Source: Croceitalea marina (lineage in GTDB: Bacteria; Bacteroidota; Bacteroidia; Flavobacteriales; Flavobacteriaceae). From it: a stretch of 64,000 nt of DNA. The number at the start of each line of letters is the position of its first letter. The stretch's first letter is position 1. This document shows, piece by piece, positions 27,731 through 36,788 of the stretch. The stretch spans positions 1 through 64,000 of the forward strand of contig NZ_JBHULB010000080.1 of NCBI RefSeq assembly GCF_042684265.1. Reading direction: 5' to 3'. The notes under the pieces were generated by a model. It saw only the letters and a program-made list of their open reading frames with translations, did not search any database and was not told the DNA's origin. The position numbers and the translations under genes are program-made.

Positions 27731-28863
27731 TGGCAGGCATTTATATTCATATCCCCTTTTGTAAACAAGCTTGTCACTATTGTGATTTCCATTTTTCTAC
27801 CCAGATGGGTAAAAAGGAAACTATGATAAACGCACTATCAAAGGAAATTGCACTCCGAAAAAGTGAATTTGAGAATGAAACGGTAGAAACGATTTATTTC
27901 GGAGGTGGAACGCCATCGGTGCTTGAGGTTTCTGAGATTGAAAAATTAGTAGCTGCTGTTTATGACAATTACAGAGTAATCGATAAACCGGAAATTACCT
28001 TGGAGGCTAATCCTGATGATTTATCGGAAGATAAAATAGTTTCATTTTCAGAAAGTCCAATCAATAGACTGAGTATTGGAGTACAGTCTTTTTTTGAGGA
28101 AGATCTAAAACTGATGAATAGGGCTCACAATGCAAATGAGGCAGAACAATGCATACAACAGGCAAAGAAGCACTTTCAAAATATTTCTATTGATTTAATC
28201 TACGGAATGCCAAACATGACCAACGAGCGTTGGAAGGAAAATATAGACAAGGCCATTTCATTTCAAATTCCACATATTTCAAGTTATGCACTTACTGTAG
28301 AGCCAAAAACGGCATTGGCCAATTTCGTGAAAAAAGGACTGGTAAAACCGGTAGAAGATGAGGTCGCCCAAGAGCATTTTCATATTCTGAACAATACCTT
28401 GACTGAAGCGGGGTACAGTTGTTATGAGATTTCCAATTTTGGAAAACCGGGATATTTTTCTAAGAACAATTCCGCCTATTGGCAGCAGAAAAAATATATA
28501 GGTATAGGACCATCGGCACATTCATTTGACGGAATTCGAAGAGGGTGGAATATCAATAACAATCCAAAATATATTAAGGCTATAACAAACGGCGAGTTAC
28601 CTATGGAAGAGGAAGTATTATCCAAAACCGATAAGTATAATGAATACATAATGACAGGTTTAAGAACAATTTGGGGGGTTTCTTTATTAAAAGTAGTAGA
28701 AGAATTCGGCAATAAATACAAGGAATATCTTTTACAACAGGCAGATAAATATATAGAACAACACTTATTGTATTTAGATGATGATACCTTATTGGCTACA
28801 AAAAAGGGGAAGTTTTTAGCAGACGGAATTGCAAGTGATTTGTTTATGCTAAATTTGAAATAA
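27730..28863 (+). CDS. hemW: HemW-type radical SAM protein
   Basis: 377 residues. The radical SAM cluster motif is C11-x3-C15-x2-C18, followed by YFGGGTPS and SIGVQSF. It is HemW-like rather than HemN: it is shorter, and the extra Cys after the motif is replaced (CDF). HemW is regarded as a haem chaperone, and older annotations call it coproporphyrinogen III oxidase. It overlaps ruvC and the next gene by a base each. Confidence 0.9.
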   Translation: MAGIYIHIPFCKQACHYCDFHFSTQMGKKETMINALSKEIALRKSEFENETVETIYFGGGTPSVLEVSEIEKLVAAVYDNYRVIDKPEITLEANPDDLSEDKIVSFSESPINRLSIGVQSFFEEDLKLMNRAHNANEAEQCIQQAKKHFQNISIDLIYGMPNMTNERWKENIDKAISFQIPHISSYALTVEPKTALANFVKKGLVKPVEDEVAQEHFHILNNTLTEAGYSCYEISNFGKPGYFSKNNSAYWQQKKYIGIGPSAHSFDGIRRGWNINNNPKYIKAITNGELPMEEEVLSKTDKYNEYIMTGLRTIWGVSLLKVVEEFGNKYKEYLLQQADKYIEQHLLYLDDDTLLATKKGKFLADGIASDLFMLNLK

Positions 28864-29612
28864 TGCTAGCTGCCATTCAATACCGGTCAAAAAACTATAA
28901 AATAGATTTAACCAAACCCTTGGATATTTCTATCGCGATGACCGGCAACGAATCTAATGTAAATGCATGGTATTTAGGTCATCCTAAAATTGAACCACAT
29001 GAAGAGGATGGGTTTATAGGTAAAGTTTCAGAAGGCGCTTCGGTGAATTTCAATAATATTTGGTTTAACCCCCATTCTCACGTAACCCATACAGAGTGTG
29101 CTGGTCATATCACTAAAGACTTTTATTCCATCAATAAAAACCTAAAAACATTTTTCTTTTTAACAGAGCTTATTACTGTTGCACCAGAAAAATTTAGAGA
29201 TGATTTTGTAATCTCTAAAAAGCAATTGCGTTATGCTTTAGGAAACAAAAAACGCGAAGCTTTAGTCATTAGAACCTTGCCTAACTTGAGTAATAAAAAA
29301 ACGAAGCAATACTCAAATTCCAATCCGCCTTATTTGTTGGAGGAGGCTGCTGTTTATCTTAGAGAAAAGGGAATAAAACATCTTTTGATCGACCTTCCAT
29401 CCGTTGATAAGGAAAAAGACGATGGGGCTTTGGTATGTCATAATGCTTTTTGGAATACAAATGGAAAAATCAGGTTAGAAGCTACCATAACAGAATTTAT
29501 TTTTGTGGAGAATAATATTGAAGATGGGGCTTATTTTTTAAACCTTCAGGTAGCTCCATTTGAAAATGATGCTAGCCCAAGTAGGCCAGTATTATACAAA
29601 ATAATAGATTAG
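28863..29612 (+). CDS. Cyclase family protein (kynurenine formamidase-like)
   Basis: A 249-residue metal-hydrolase-like protein of the cyclase family. The metal-site region reads NPHSHVTHTECAGHI, a variant of the usual HxGTHxDxPxH. The C-terminal LLIDLPSVDKEKDDG and CHNAFWN segments fit. The altered motif makes the substrate uncertain. It is cotranscribed with hemW (TAATG overlap). Confidence 0.78.
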   Translation: MLAAIQYRSKNYKIDLTKPLDISIAMTGNESNVNAWYLGHPKIEPHEEDGFIGKVSEGASVNFNNIWFNPHSHVTHTECAGHITKDFYSINKNLKTFFFLTELITVAPEKFRDDFVISKKQLRYALGNKKREALVIRTLPNLSNKKTKQYSNSNPPYLLEEAAVYLREKGIKHLLIDLPSVDKEKDDGALVCHNAFWNTNGKIRLEATITEFIFVENNIEDGAYFLNLQVAPFENDASPSRPVLYKIID

Positions 29613-29623
29613 TATATTTAACC

Positions 29624-30250
29624 ATGGAGAGTATTGTAGAGGCATTATTAGGACTGGTACTTGGAGCAATACTTATGTATTGGCTCTATGGAATGTTTAC
29701 GAAGAAAAAGAGACGTGAACTTACTGAACATCAGTCTACAGTAATACTCGATAGAATAAAAAGTGTTTGCAAATTGGTTTCTGTTGAGGGTGATTTCGCC
29801 GAAATCTATCGCTATGAAAATATCAAAGATGGCTTTATGAGCATTTTAAGTAGTAAGAAAAAAGCCCTTGTCGTAATCAATGCAAAAGCTCAAATTGGGT
29901 ATGACCTGAAGAAATTAAGAATGACTGCGGATAATGAGCGAAAAAGAATTGTTCTTACCGAATTTCCTGAGCCAGAAATTTTATCTATTGAGCCCGATAT
30001 TCAGTTTTACGATGTAAAAAACGGCCTTTTTAATTCGTTTTCACCAGATGATTTGACCAAGTTGAATCAAAACGCCAAAGAACACATTCGAGAGAAGATT
30101 CCGGAAAGCGGACTGATTGATACAGCAAAAAAGGAGGCATTACAAGCCGTACTTTTAATCGAGAACATCGTCGAAACCATAGGTTGGAAGTTAGACTACA
30201 CAGCCTTAGAAATTAGTAATAGAGAGAAACAATTCTTAGAAAATAAATAA
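29624..30250 (+). CDS. DUF4230 membrane-anchored protein
   Basis: 208 residues with one N-terminal membrane helix (about 5-25) and a basic stop-transfer (KKKRR). The body matches DUF4230: SVCKLVSVEGDFAEIYRY, then KALVVINAKAQIGYDLKKL. Length is usual. The function is unknown; family members are single-pass envelope proteins. Confidence 0.82.
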   Translation: MESIVEALLGLVLGAILMYWLYGMFTKKKRRELTEHQSTVILDRIKSVCKLVSVEGDFAEIYRYENIKDGFMSILSSKKKALVVINAKAQIGYDLKKLRMTADNERKRIVLTEFPEPEILSIEPDIQFYDVKNGLFNSFSPDDLTKLNQNAKEHIREKIPESGLIDTAKKEALQAVLLIENIVETIGWKLDYTALEISNREKQFLENK

Positions 30251-30646
30251 ATGAAAAAAATAATTTGTACTTTATTAGTTATTGCATGTTACACCACTTC
30301 TTGTAACCAAAACAACACAACAATGAAAACTTTTGACCCGGCATTTGCCCACACTGTTTATTTCTGGTTTAACAATCCTGATAGTCAAGATGATAAAGAT
30401 AGGTTTGAAGCTTCACTTCAAAAGTTTTTGAATAACTCTAAATATGCAAAAACAAATTTTATAGGCACACCACCAATGGCAACTCGAGAAGTGGTCGACG
30501 GTTCTTTTACCTATTCTTTAATCGTAACTTTTGAGTCTGCCGAAGCTCAGCAGCTATATCAAGAAGAAGAAGCGCATTTAGTATTCATTGAAGAGTGCAA
30601 AGATTTATGGGCTAAGGTTATCGTTTATGATTCGAATGGAATTTAG
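30251..30646 (+). CDS. Dabb (stress-responsive alpha/beta barrel) lipoprotein
   Basis: 131 residues with a lipoprotein-like leader (TTSC, Cys near 18) and a Dabb domain (AHTVYFWFNNPDSQDDKDRFE, FESAEAQQLYQEEEAH). Dabb proteins dimerise as ferredoxin-like barrels and mostly have unknown roles. It starts directly after the DUF4230 stop. An internal Met (MKTFDP) would give a cytosolic form. Confidence 0.82.
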   Translation: MKKIICTLLVIACYTTSCNQNNTTMKTFDPAFAHTVYFWFNNPDSQDDKDRFEASLQKFLNNSKYAKTNFIGTPPMATREVVDGSFTYSLIVTFESAEAQQLYQEEEAHLVFIEECKDLWAKVIVYDSNGI

Positions 30647-30649
30647 GGA

Positions 30650-31006
30650 ATGAATATTGAAGAGTTCAGAAATTATTGTATAGCCAAAAAGGGAGTGACA
30701 GAAGATTTCCCTTTTGATGAGTACACCCTAGTGTTCAAAGTAATGGGCAAAATGTTTGCCTTGGCGTCTTTAGAACGTTTGCCACCCCAAGCCAACTTAA
30801 AATGTGATCCAGAGAAAGCAGTTGCCTTAAGGGAAGAATACGATGGCCTTATTATCCCAGGATATCACATGAGCAAAAAACATTGGAATACAATTTTTTT
30901 AGAACAGCTTCCTCCTAATTTTATAAAACAGCAAATAAACCATTCTTACGATTTGGTTGTTGCTGGTCTTGTTAAAAAGCTCAAAAAAGAATTGATTAAC
31001 CTCTGA
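30650..31006 (+). CDS. MmcQ/YjbR family protein
   Basis: A 118-residue MmcQ/YjbR protein. The layout matches: EEFRNYCIAKKGVTEDFPF at the start, FKVMGKMFALASLE, and PGYHMSKKHWNTI. The fold resembles a DNA-binding CyaY-like domain, but no clear function is known. Last gene of the run that begins at 23244. Confidence 0.88.
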   Translation: MNIEEFRNYCIAKKGVTEDFPFDEYTLVFKVMGKMFALASLERLPPQANLKCDPEKAVALREEYDGLIIPGYHMSKKHWNTIFLEQLPPNFIKQQINHSYDLVVAGLVKKLKKELINL

Positions 31007-31148
31007 AGTTATTTACTTATTATTTTTTGAATAGGAATGTTTTAAGCTCTAAGCCTGTTGTAGGTAATCGGTAAAACATGATGTTAATCTAAATCTATCT
31101 ATTTAAATATCATGTTGTTATCTTTTTAATCATTCAATCAAAGTAATT

Positions 31149-31178
31149 GGTCTATACTTTTTATTTACCGGTCTATAC
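31149..31178. repeat. GGTCTATAC direct repeats
   Basis: GGTCTATAC occurs at 31149-31157 and 31170-31178, exactly 21 bp apart (two DNA turns), upstream of a TAGTTTTG box at 31206-31213 and a small ORF. The arrangement suits a dimeric regulator site. The rest of the 31007-31235 gap shows only a weak inverted repeat (AACATGAT at 31075, ATCATGTT at 31109). Confidence 0.4.
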
Positions 31179-31235
31179 ATTAAAAAGTTGCCGGGTTATC
31201 CCCAATAGTTTTGTAGTAAACAAATAAAATTAAAA

Positions 31236-31367
31236 ATGGAAGATTATAAAATTGTAAAACATTACTTAGCCTTTGTAAAGGAAAATAATAATGAGAGTGA
31301 TTACGAGATTTGTGATTTATTTGTAAATGATACAGAACTAATTTTAGATTATCATATGAGTATGTAG
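31236..31367 (+). CDS. Possible 43-residue protein
   Basis: ATG to TAG encodes an acidic 43-residue peptide (MEDYKIVKHYLAFVKENNNE at the start), with a Bacteroidota-like -7 box 22 bp upstream. No domain is recognised. It ends 2 bp before the convergent DUF4407 gene. It could be a true small protein or chance. Confidence 0.35.
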   Translation: MEDYKIVKHYLAFVKENNNESDYEICDLFVNDTELILDYHMSM

Positions 31368-31369
31368 CG

Positions 31370-32473
31370 TTAGCTAAGGCCTTTAACTTGAGTATTGTGA
31401 AATGAGTTTGCTTGCAGTCTCATTAATTCTTCAGCCTTTTCTTTTTTATATCGGTACAGTTCTTCTTCGGATTTTATGTCCTCATAAATTTGCTGATTCA
31501 TTACCGCATCTGTAGACATCAGCAATTTTCGTTGCGCTACTTTTTGAGTAACCCATGTTGCTACAACACTTTCTTGTTCTTCAAGCTTATAATCGTATTC
31601 ACCTTTTGGGGCTAAAAGCTTGGCGATAATTGGTGCAGTTTCAATTGCAAGGAATAATAAGAATATAAAAAACGAAGGTAGCCAAGGGAGTTTGTTTAAA
31701 GCATTTATTCGAGCCATAAGTCCGTCAAAACCATCTATCACCGGTTGTGAATTAGAAACCGCTTTATCGTAATCTGTATTTAGCCCTGCAATTTGATTTT
31801 CAATAACGGCTATCTTTTTAGCATTGCTTTGTTTTAATTGTTGTAGTTCTGCCAAGTAGGCATCGTGTTTTTCTCGCTTTTCTGCATAGACCGGGCCTTT
31901 GCCCAATAATTTTGTTCCTGCAGTACCTTCGGCTTCAGCAATGTAAGTATCGTATAGGGCATTGGTTTCTGCTTCTTTTTGGGCAACTTCATTTTTTAGG
32001 TTGGCAATATCCCGATTTAAACTTTCTATAATAGGCGTATACTGCAAGGCCAACTGTTCCTTATTTTCTAAAGTCATGGCGTTTTTTTCTTCCAGAAGTA
32101 CTTGATTTATTTCCTTTTCAAAGATTTTCATCTCTAAAGGTTTAGAGATGACGATTGCTATTATAATAGCAAGAACAATTCTCGGTGCCGCTTGTAGCAG
32201 TTCGCTTTTAAAACTGTCTCTTTTTTTAATGGTGGAGACAATATAGCGGTCTAAATTAAAAATAAGCAGGCCCCAAATAAGCCCGAAGAAAATAGAGGTA
32301 TATATATTGTCAAAAACAGTGTAGAGGGCATAGCCGCTGGCTATAAATGCCATTATGGCCGTAAAAAAAACGGTGGCACCTATACCTGCATATTTATTGC
32401 GTTCGCCATTTGAGCAAGTTTCTAGAATATCCGTATCGGCTCCAGAACAGAAGATGAAGAATTTTTGTAACAT
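31370..32473 (-). CDS. DUF4407 membrane protein with coiled coil
   Basis: 367 residues. Three N-terminal membrane helices (about 30-50, 58-73, 92-110), a long coiled coil (about 120-245) and a further helix near 262-282 give a typical DUF4407 protein. The family signature IFNLDRYIVSTIKK is near 72-85. The function is unknown. Confidence 0.85.
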   Translation of the reverse strand: MLQKFFIFCSGADTDILETCSNGERNKYAGIGATVFFTAIMAFIASGYALYTVFDNIYTSIFFGLIWGLLIFNLDRYIVSTIKKRDSFKSELLQAAPRIVLAIIIAIVISKPLEMKIFEKEINQVLLEEKNAMTLENKEQLALQYTPIIESLNRDIANLKNEVAQKEAETNALYDTYIAEAEGTAGTKLLGKGPVYAEKREKHDAYLAELQQLKQSNAKKIAVIENQIAGLNTDYDKAVSNSQPVIDGFDGLMARINALNKLPWLPSFFIFLLFLAIETAPIIAKLLAPKGEYDYKLEEQESVVATWVTQKVAQRKLLMSTDAVMNQQIYEDIKSEEELYRYKKEKAEELMRLQANSFHNTQVKGLS

Positions 32474-32559
32474 GATAGTGTTCGTTTTGGTTTGATTCTT
32501 GGCCCGTGCTTAGGCCAAGTTGTATATTAGAACGCAAGCAATCTGAATTTGTTACACAA

Positions 32560-32582
32560 AAAGCCTTCGAAATGAAGGCTTT
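32560..32582 (-). terminator. Terminator of M56 module 2
   Basis: AAAGCCTTC (32560-32568) pairs with GAAGGCTTT (32574-32582). On the minus strand it follows the M56 stop and leads into a T run. Confidence 0.75.
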
Positions 32583-32616
32583 AACAGTGATTTGTGATTT
32601 TAATATATCTAGGATT

Positions 32617-35031
32617 TTAAACTTTTTTCCAGAGATAGACCTTTGGTTTTCCACTTTTAGACCCCACGTTATTTACGCGATCAATATGTTCATTTTGAGT
32701 CAGCCATAATGCTTTTTCAACAGAAATAGGTTGGTCATTATAGAAAAACAAGGCTTCTTTTTCTATCATTTCAGTTAAATCAATAACAGAATTTGGATTG
32801 GTATTTTTATTGTAATTATGATAGGAAACTTTGCTTAAATCTGTCAGAACTATTGCGTACTCATCCTCAGAATAATCTTCAGTGGTTACTTGTATAGATT
32901 TGTTGTTTTTTAAAAGTTCATGGGCTTTTACAGAGGTAATCTTTTCGCCGTTAAAATAGAATGTCGGAGACTTTTCTTGCTCTCTTACCAATGTCCTTCC
33001 TTTTTTATCAACTTGTTCCCCTTTTTTATTAAAATAGCTGGTGGTTCCGTTTTTAGTACTATAAAAAAGCTCTTTACCATTTACTTTAATATTGCCGGTT
33101 TCCAGGTTTGTACCAGAGGATTTCTTTTGTGATAATGGTTTTGTGTATATCCTTACTTCTGGAGTTTTAGAAGTGTATGGAAAAGTTTCTACCCGGTTAT
33201 AGATTTTTTTTGCGATTATTGATAACGCTTTCTTTGAGCTGATATGCTTGTTATCTAAATAAAAATGAGCATTCTTTTTTTCAAGTTCACGTGCATACTT
33301 TAAAAGTTCGCTCTCTTTTTTTGTAACTGCACCTATATTAATAGGTTCTTTAGATATTCTTACTTGTGGTCTTTTAGAGTTGCTGTTTGTAGTTGAAATG
33401 TTCAGGTCTTGACGCTTTTTAAAAAGTTCTATGGCTTTGTCAGAAGAGATTTCTTTCCCTTCAAAAAAGAAAACAGCTCCTTCTTTGGCCATCGCGATGA
33501 TATGGTCTAATGGCTCGATAGGTTCAGGCGGTAGTGGTGGAGTCGGAATCGTACTTGCTTTGCCATTCATGACTGTTGGGCTTAGTGGTTTTGGAATTGT
33601 GGTGGCTCCTCCATTTGATACTCCAATACTTTTAGTTGGTGACGGAGGGTTGGGAATATTAGGGTGATTTGGTGCTGGTGGTGGCTCTGGAAAATCTGGA
33701 AAAGGCTCAGCATCTGCCTTTTGTTTGTCAGACATTATGCTATAAATATATTTGAGCTGCTCCACATCTTTCATTAGAATTCGCATGTTATCGCTGTCCA
33801 TTTCATTATACTTTCTCGCTAAAGCATTGTATGTAGCCATTTGCTCCCTCGAAGCTCCTTTTTGGATGTTTTTAGGTAAACATTCTGGGAAAGGCTGAGC
33901 CTTTTCTTTTTGCTCACTGCTCATTTTACGATAGATGGACTCCAAGATTTTTAAATCCCCTAAAGGAATTACTCTATTTTCAATAGAAATAGCATTGTAT
34001 TTCTCTGCTAGACTATTGAATTCTGAAACCTCTTTTTTACTTGCCCCTTCTGCATTTAAAATATTTACCTGAAGTTGATTCACATGGTCCAATTCTTTTT
34101 TGATGTTTTTTCCCACATCAGGATTTGTCCTTTGAATAGTTTTGGTCTCACTAAACCCATATAGCATTATAGTTAAGAGAGGAAGAAGTAAAATACTGCG
34201 CAGTAGAATTGCTTTTTTTGATGTTCGTGTTTTCATGACTTTAAATCGTTTTTTGATTGATGAATAATTAATGGCATTTGCCATCCCGATAGCTATCGAA
34301 ACGGACTGATATTTATGTAGACTATCCTGTGATAAATAGGATAATAGCGTATTTTGATAGTTACTGGTTGAAACATTTTTTGCGATAACAGCACTATCTG
34401 CTAAAAATTCGTGATTAAGTTTAATGCTCTTTTTAAAGAAATAAAGTAGTGGATTAAACCATAGAATAACCTGCAGTAATTCTATGAAAACCACATCGAA
34501 ACTGTGCCTTTGTTTGGCATGAATTTCTTCATGCAGTAGCACTTCTTTAGGGATAGTATTGGTTTCAAATTTTTCTTTATTCAAAAAAATATATTTGAAA
34601 AACGTATGTGGTGGAAGTTGCTCTAATAACAATACTTTAATACTAAAACCTTGCTTTACTTTGGTATTTCTACGAATTCTATTTAATATTTGAAAAAGGT
34701 TTCGTAAAAAACGAATTCCAAAAATTAGAGCGCCAATACCATAAATTGTCCATGCAAGTAATGGCCAATTTACCACATCAATATCTCTTGCAGGTGATTC
34801 GATTAAAGCTGAGGTTGAAGTTTCTATAAATGAATTGGCACTGGTGTAAGTGGTCACAACAGGTTCTACATACTCGATGAATACTAATCCTGGAATTATT
34901 AACGAGGCTATCAATGCCAGCATCAGATAAAACCTTTTAAAGACATGCATGTTTTCTTTCTCAAGAAGTAGTTTGTAGAACAGCAGAAAAATTGCCATGC
35001 AGGCCGCCGATTTAATAATATAGATAAGCAT
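32617..35031 (-). CDS. M56 (BlaR1-like) metalloprotease with repeat-rich C-terminus
   Basis: 804 residues. N-terminal membrane helices, zinc motif HEEIH at 167-171 and HEFLAD (207-212) mark an M56 protease; another membrane helix is near 275-292. The outer part has two copies of a helical unit (about 329-381 and 392-444, each ending Q-K-x-x-A-x-PFP), a Pro-rich linker (445-508), and four units of the type FFF-(D/N)-G-x-x-I-S-x-x-K-A (about 515-560, 583-630, 688-731, 757-803). It overlaps nothing and sits 2 bp after its BlaI gene. Confidence 0.85.
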   Translation of the reverse strand: MLIYIIKSAACMAIFLLFYKLLLEKENMHVFKRFYLMLALIASLIIPGLVFIEYVEPVVTTYTSANSFIETSTSALIESPARDIDVVNWPLLAWTIYGIGALIFGIRFLRNLFQILNRIRRNTKVKQGFSIKVLLLEQLPPHTFFKYIFLNKEKFETNTIPKEVLLHEEIHAKQRHSFDVVFIELLQVILWFNPLLYFFKKSIKLNHEFLADSAVIAKNVSTSNYQNTLLSYLSQDSLHKYQSVSIAIGMANAINYSSIKKRFKVMKTRTSKKAILLRSILLLPLLTIMLYGFSETKTIQRTNPDVGKNIKKELDHVNQLQVNILNAEGASKKEVSEFNSLAEKYNAISIENRVIPLGDLKILESIYRKMSSEQKEKAQPFPECLPKNIQKGASREQMATYNALARKYNEMDSDNMRILMKDVEQLKYIYSIMSDKQKADAEPFPDFPEPPPAPNHPNIPNPPSPTKSIGVSNGGATTIPKPLSPTVMNGKASTIPTPPLPPEPIEPLDHIIAMAKEGAVFFFEGKEISSDKAIELFKKRQDLNISTTNSNSKRPQVRISKEPINIGAVTKKESELLKYARELEKKNAHFYLDNKHISSKKALSIIAKKIYNRVETFPYTSKTPEVRIYTKPLSQKKSSGTNLETGNIKVNGKELFYSTKNGTTSYFNKKGEQVDKKGRTLVREQEKSPTFYFNGEKITSVKAHELLKNNKSIQVTTEDYSEDEYAIVLTDLSKVSYHNYNKNTNPNSVIDLTEMIEKEALFFYNDQPISVEKALWLTQNEHIDRVNNVGSKSGKPKVYLWKKV

Positions 35032-35033
35032 GA

Positions 35034-35399
35034 TTATTTCTTTTTAATTTCATTATCGATAAGGGCCTTTAAGGCTTCCAATTCATCTTTGCTTAAATCG
35101 GTTGATTGGGTGAAAAATGAAGCAAATTGACTCGGACTATCATTAAAAAAGTTTTTAATAAGTCCGTTTACATGTTTAGAGAAGTAATCCTTCTTTTTAA
35201 CCAATGGATAATATTCTCTTGAACGACCGAAACTTTTATAGGCCACAAAACCTTTGTCGGCCATTCTTTTAAGTAAGGTCGCCACTGTAGTAGTCGCTGG
35301 CTTTGGTTCTGCATAGGCATCTAATAAATCTTTCATGAAGGCCTTCTTCTGCTTCCATAGAATATTCATAAGTTCCTCTTCGGTTTTCGATAACTGCAT
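35034..35399 (-). CDS. BlaI/MecI family repressor (module 2)
   Basis: A 121-residue paralogue of the repressor at 23244: LSKTEEELMNILWKQKKAFM, then TVATLLKRMADKGFV. It forms a two-gene operon with the M56 protease. Its operators differ in sequence from those of module 1, so the two modules are probably insulated from each other. Confidence 0.9.
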   Translation of the reverse strand: MQLSKTEEELMNILWKQKKAFMKDLLDAYAEPKPATTTVATLLKRMADKGFVAYKSFGRSREYYPLVKKKDYFSKHVNGLIKNFFNDSPSQFASFFTQSTDLSKDELEALKALIDNEIKKK

Positions 35400-35401
35400 T
35401 C

Positions 35402-35463
35402 TCTACAAGATTAGAATTAACTCTACAAACATAGAATAAATATTTAAATTCTACAAGTGTAGA
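35402..35463 (-). promoter_or_regulatory. Triple BlaI operator and promoter (module 2)
   Basis: Three 14-bp dyads begin TCTACA and end TAGA or similar: 35402-35415, 35422-35435 and 35450-35463 (TCTACA-AG-TGTAGA is perfect). On the minus strand, TTG at 35456-35454, 20 bp, then TATGTTTG at 35433-35426 form the promoter. The dyads cover the -33 box, the -7 box and the ribosome-binding region. The core TACAnnTGTA matches known BlaI/MecI operators. Confidence 0.82.
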
Positions 35464-35523
35464 GTAAAAAAATGGAATAAGAAAGACTTTATTTGTTGCT
35501 AAATGGCTAAGAAGCTAGAAAAT

Positions 35524-36765
35524 TTATCGGTTGAAAGGCCTTTCATTAATCCAGTTGAAACCTCTAGAATAAAGCAATAAGCTATCCAGGTTCTTTCGTT
35601 TCAAGATGATTTCATGATTGTACAAATAAATTTCGCCATTTAGTTTTAAAGTTTCAGAATTTAAAAGCTCATAGGTGAAATTTGGAGTCTCGTTTCTTTC
35701 TCCTGGGGCATAAAGTGCTGCTTTTTTACTAATGGAGTCAGGTTTAAAAGTGTAATTGTATTTTTTGTCATCCATCATTTTTATGGTTGCCCTATCCTTA
35801 CGGTCAATAATTAGATAGCGCCACTGATTTTTATCGGTTACCAAGCGAGGTAAGGTATCGTTTTCTTTTATGAAATGGGTAACCTCCCAAATACCATATA
35901 GATATGGTTTTTTGCTGTTTTTACTTTTATCATTACCATAACCCCTCATTAAAAACAAACCGATCAGCACGATAGTTAACGTTAGTTTTGTCCAGAAAAT
36001 GACCCTGTGATACGTTTTATCATTTATTGGGTTAAAGAATTCATAAGCTTCGGTCGGTTTGTTATTTATAAAGACATTAATAAACCTTTTGATATCGGTA
36101 CTAAAAATAAACAATGCCATAAGGGTTAGGTGTACCGAAAATATCTTGACTGGAATATCGAACATAAAGTTCATAACAGCTACATGGATCATTACACCCA
36201 TCGTTACAAAAGCCCCCAAGGTGGATGTTCTTCGAGGTATTAAGAGAAGGCCACCGGTAATTTCCATAATACCCATAAAAAGATTGAAGCCTTTTGAGTA
36301 TCCCAAATATGTCCAGGCTAAGCCCATGGGTGAAAATTCTCCCAACGGTTGCATCATTCGGGTAAGCGAAGGGTAAGGAAATTGCAACTGTATCACCTTT
36401 ACAAAGCCATAGGTAAACATAAAGAATATGAGGAAGATTCTTAAGACTACAATAAACCAATACATCAGTTGATTGTAACTCTTGCGCTTACTGTCTAACA
36501 CAATCCATAAAAGGGCAATCACTATTGCCAGAATAAAGTTCATGAAAAGGGTAGCATAGGCATAGGTATTGTCACCACTACCATAACCACTTGCTTCGTA
36601 ACTATAATTAATGCCAAGTAAACCGCCAAACCATCTGGTAGGGCCTTTCACAAAACCACTAAAAAACATTAAAAAGATATAAAGCACGAAGTAGGAGAAT
36701 ACAAATTTGAAAAATGCTTTTTTAGCAGATCCCCATTGCGCTTTATATTCTTGACTTATTAGCAT
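35524..36765 (-). CDS. DoxX-like membrane protein
   Basis: 413 residues with about eight hydrophobic helices up to residue 270, then a soluble beta-rich domain (about 280-413). The membrane part resembles the DoxX family (IQLQFPYPSLTRMMQPLGEFSPMG, GLLLIPRRTSTLGA). The C-terminal domain (YGIWEVTHFIKENDTLP) looks lipocalin-like and probably faces the periplasm. Function unknown. Confidence 0.75.
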   Translation of the reverse strand: MLISQEYKAQWGSAKKAFFKFVFSYFVLYIFLMFFSGFVKGPTRWFGGLLGINYSYEASGYGSGDNTYAYATLFMNFILAIVIALLWIVLDSKRKSYNQLMYWFIVVLRIFLIFFMFTYGFVKVIQLQFPYPSLTRMMQPLGEFSPMGLAWTYLGYSKGFNLFMGIMEITGGLLLIPRRTSTLGAFVTMGVMIHVAVMNFMFDIPVKIFSVHLTLMALFIFSTDIKRFINVFINNKPTEAYEFFNPINDKTYHRVIFWTKLTLTIVLIGLFLMRGYGNDKSKNSKKPYLYGIWEVTHFIKENDTLPRLVTDKNQWRYLIIDRKDRATIKMMDDKKYNYTFKPDSISKKAALYAPGERNETPNFTYELLNSETLKLNGEIYLYNHEIILKRKNLDSLLLYSRGFNWINERPFNR

Positions 36766-36788
36766 ACTCCTTTTAGAAGTTTTTTAGC

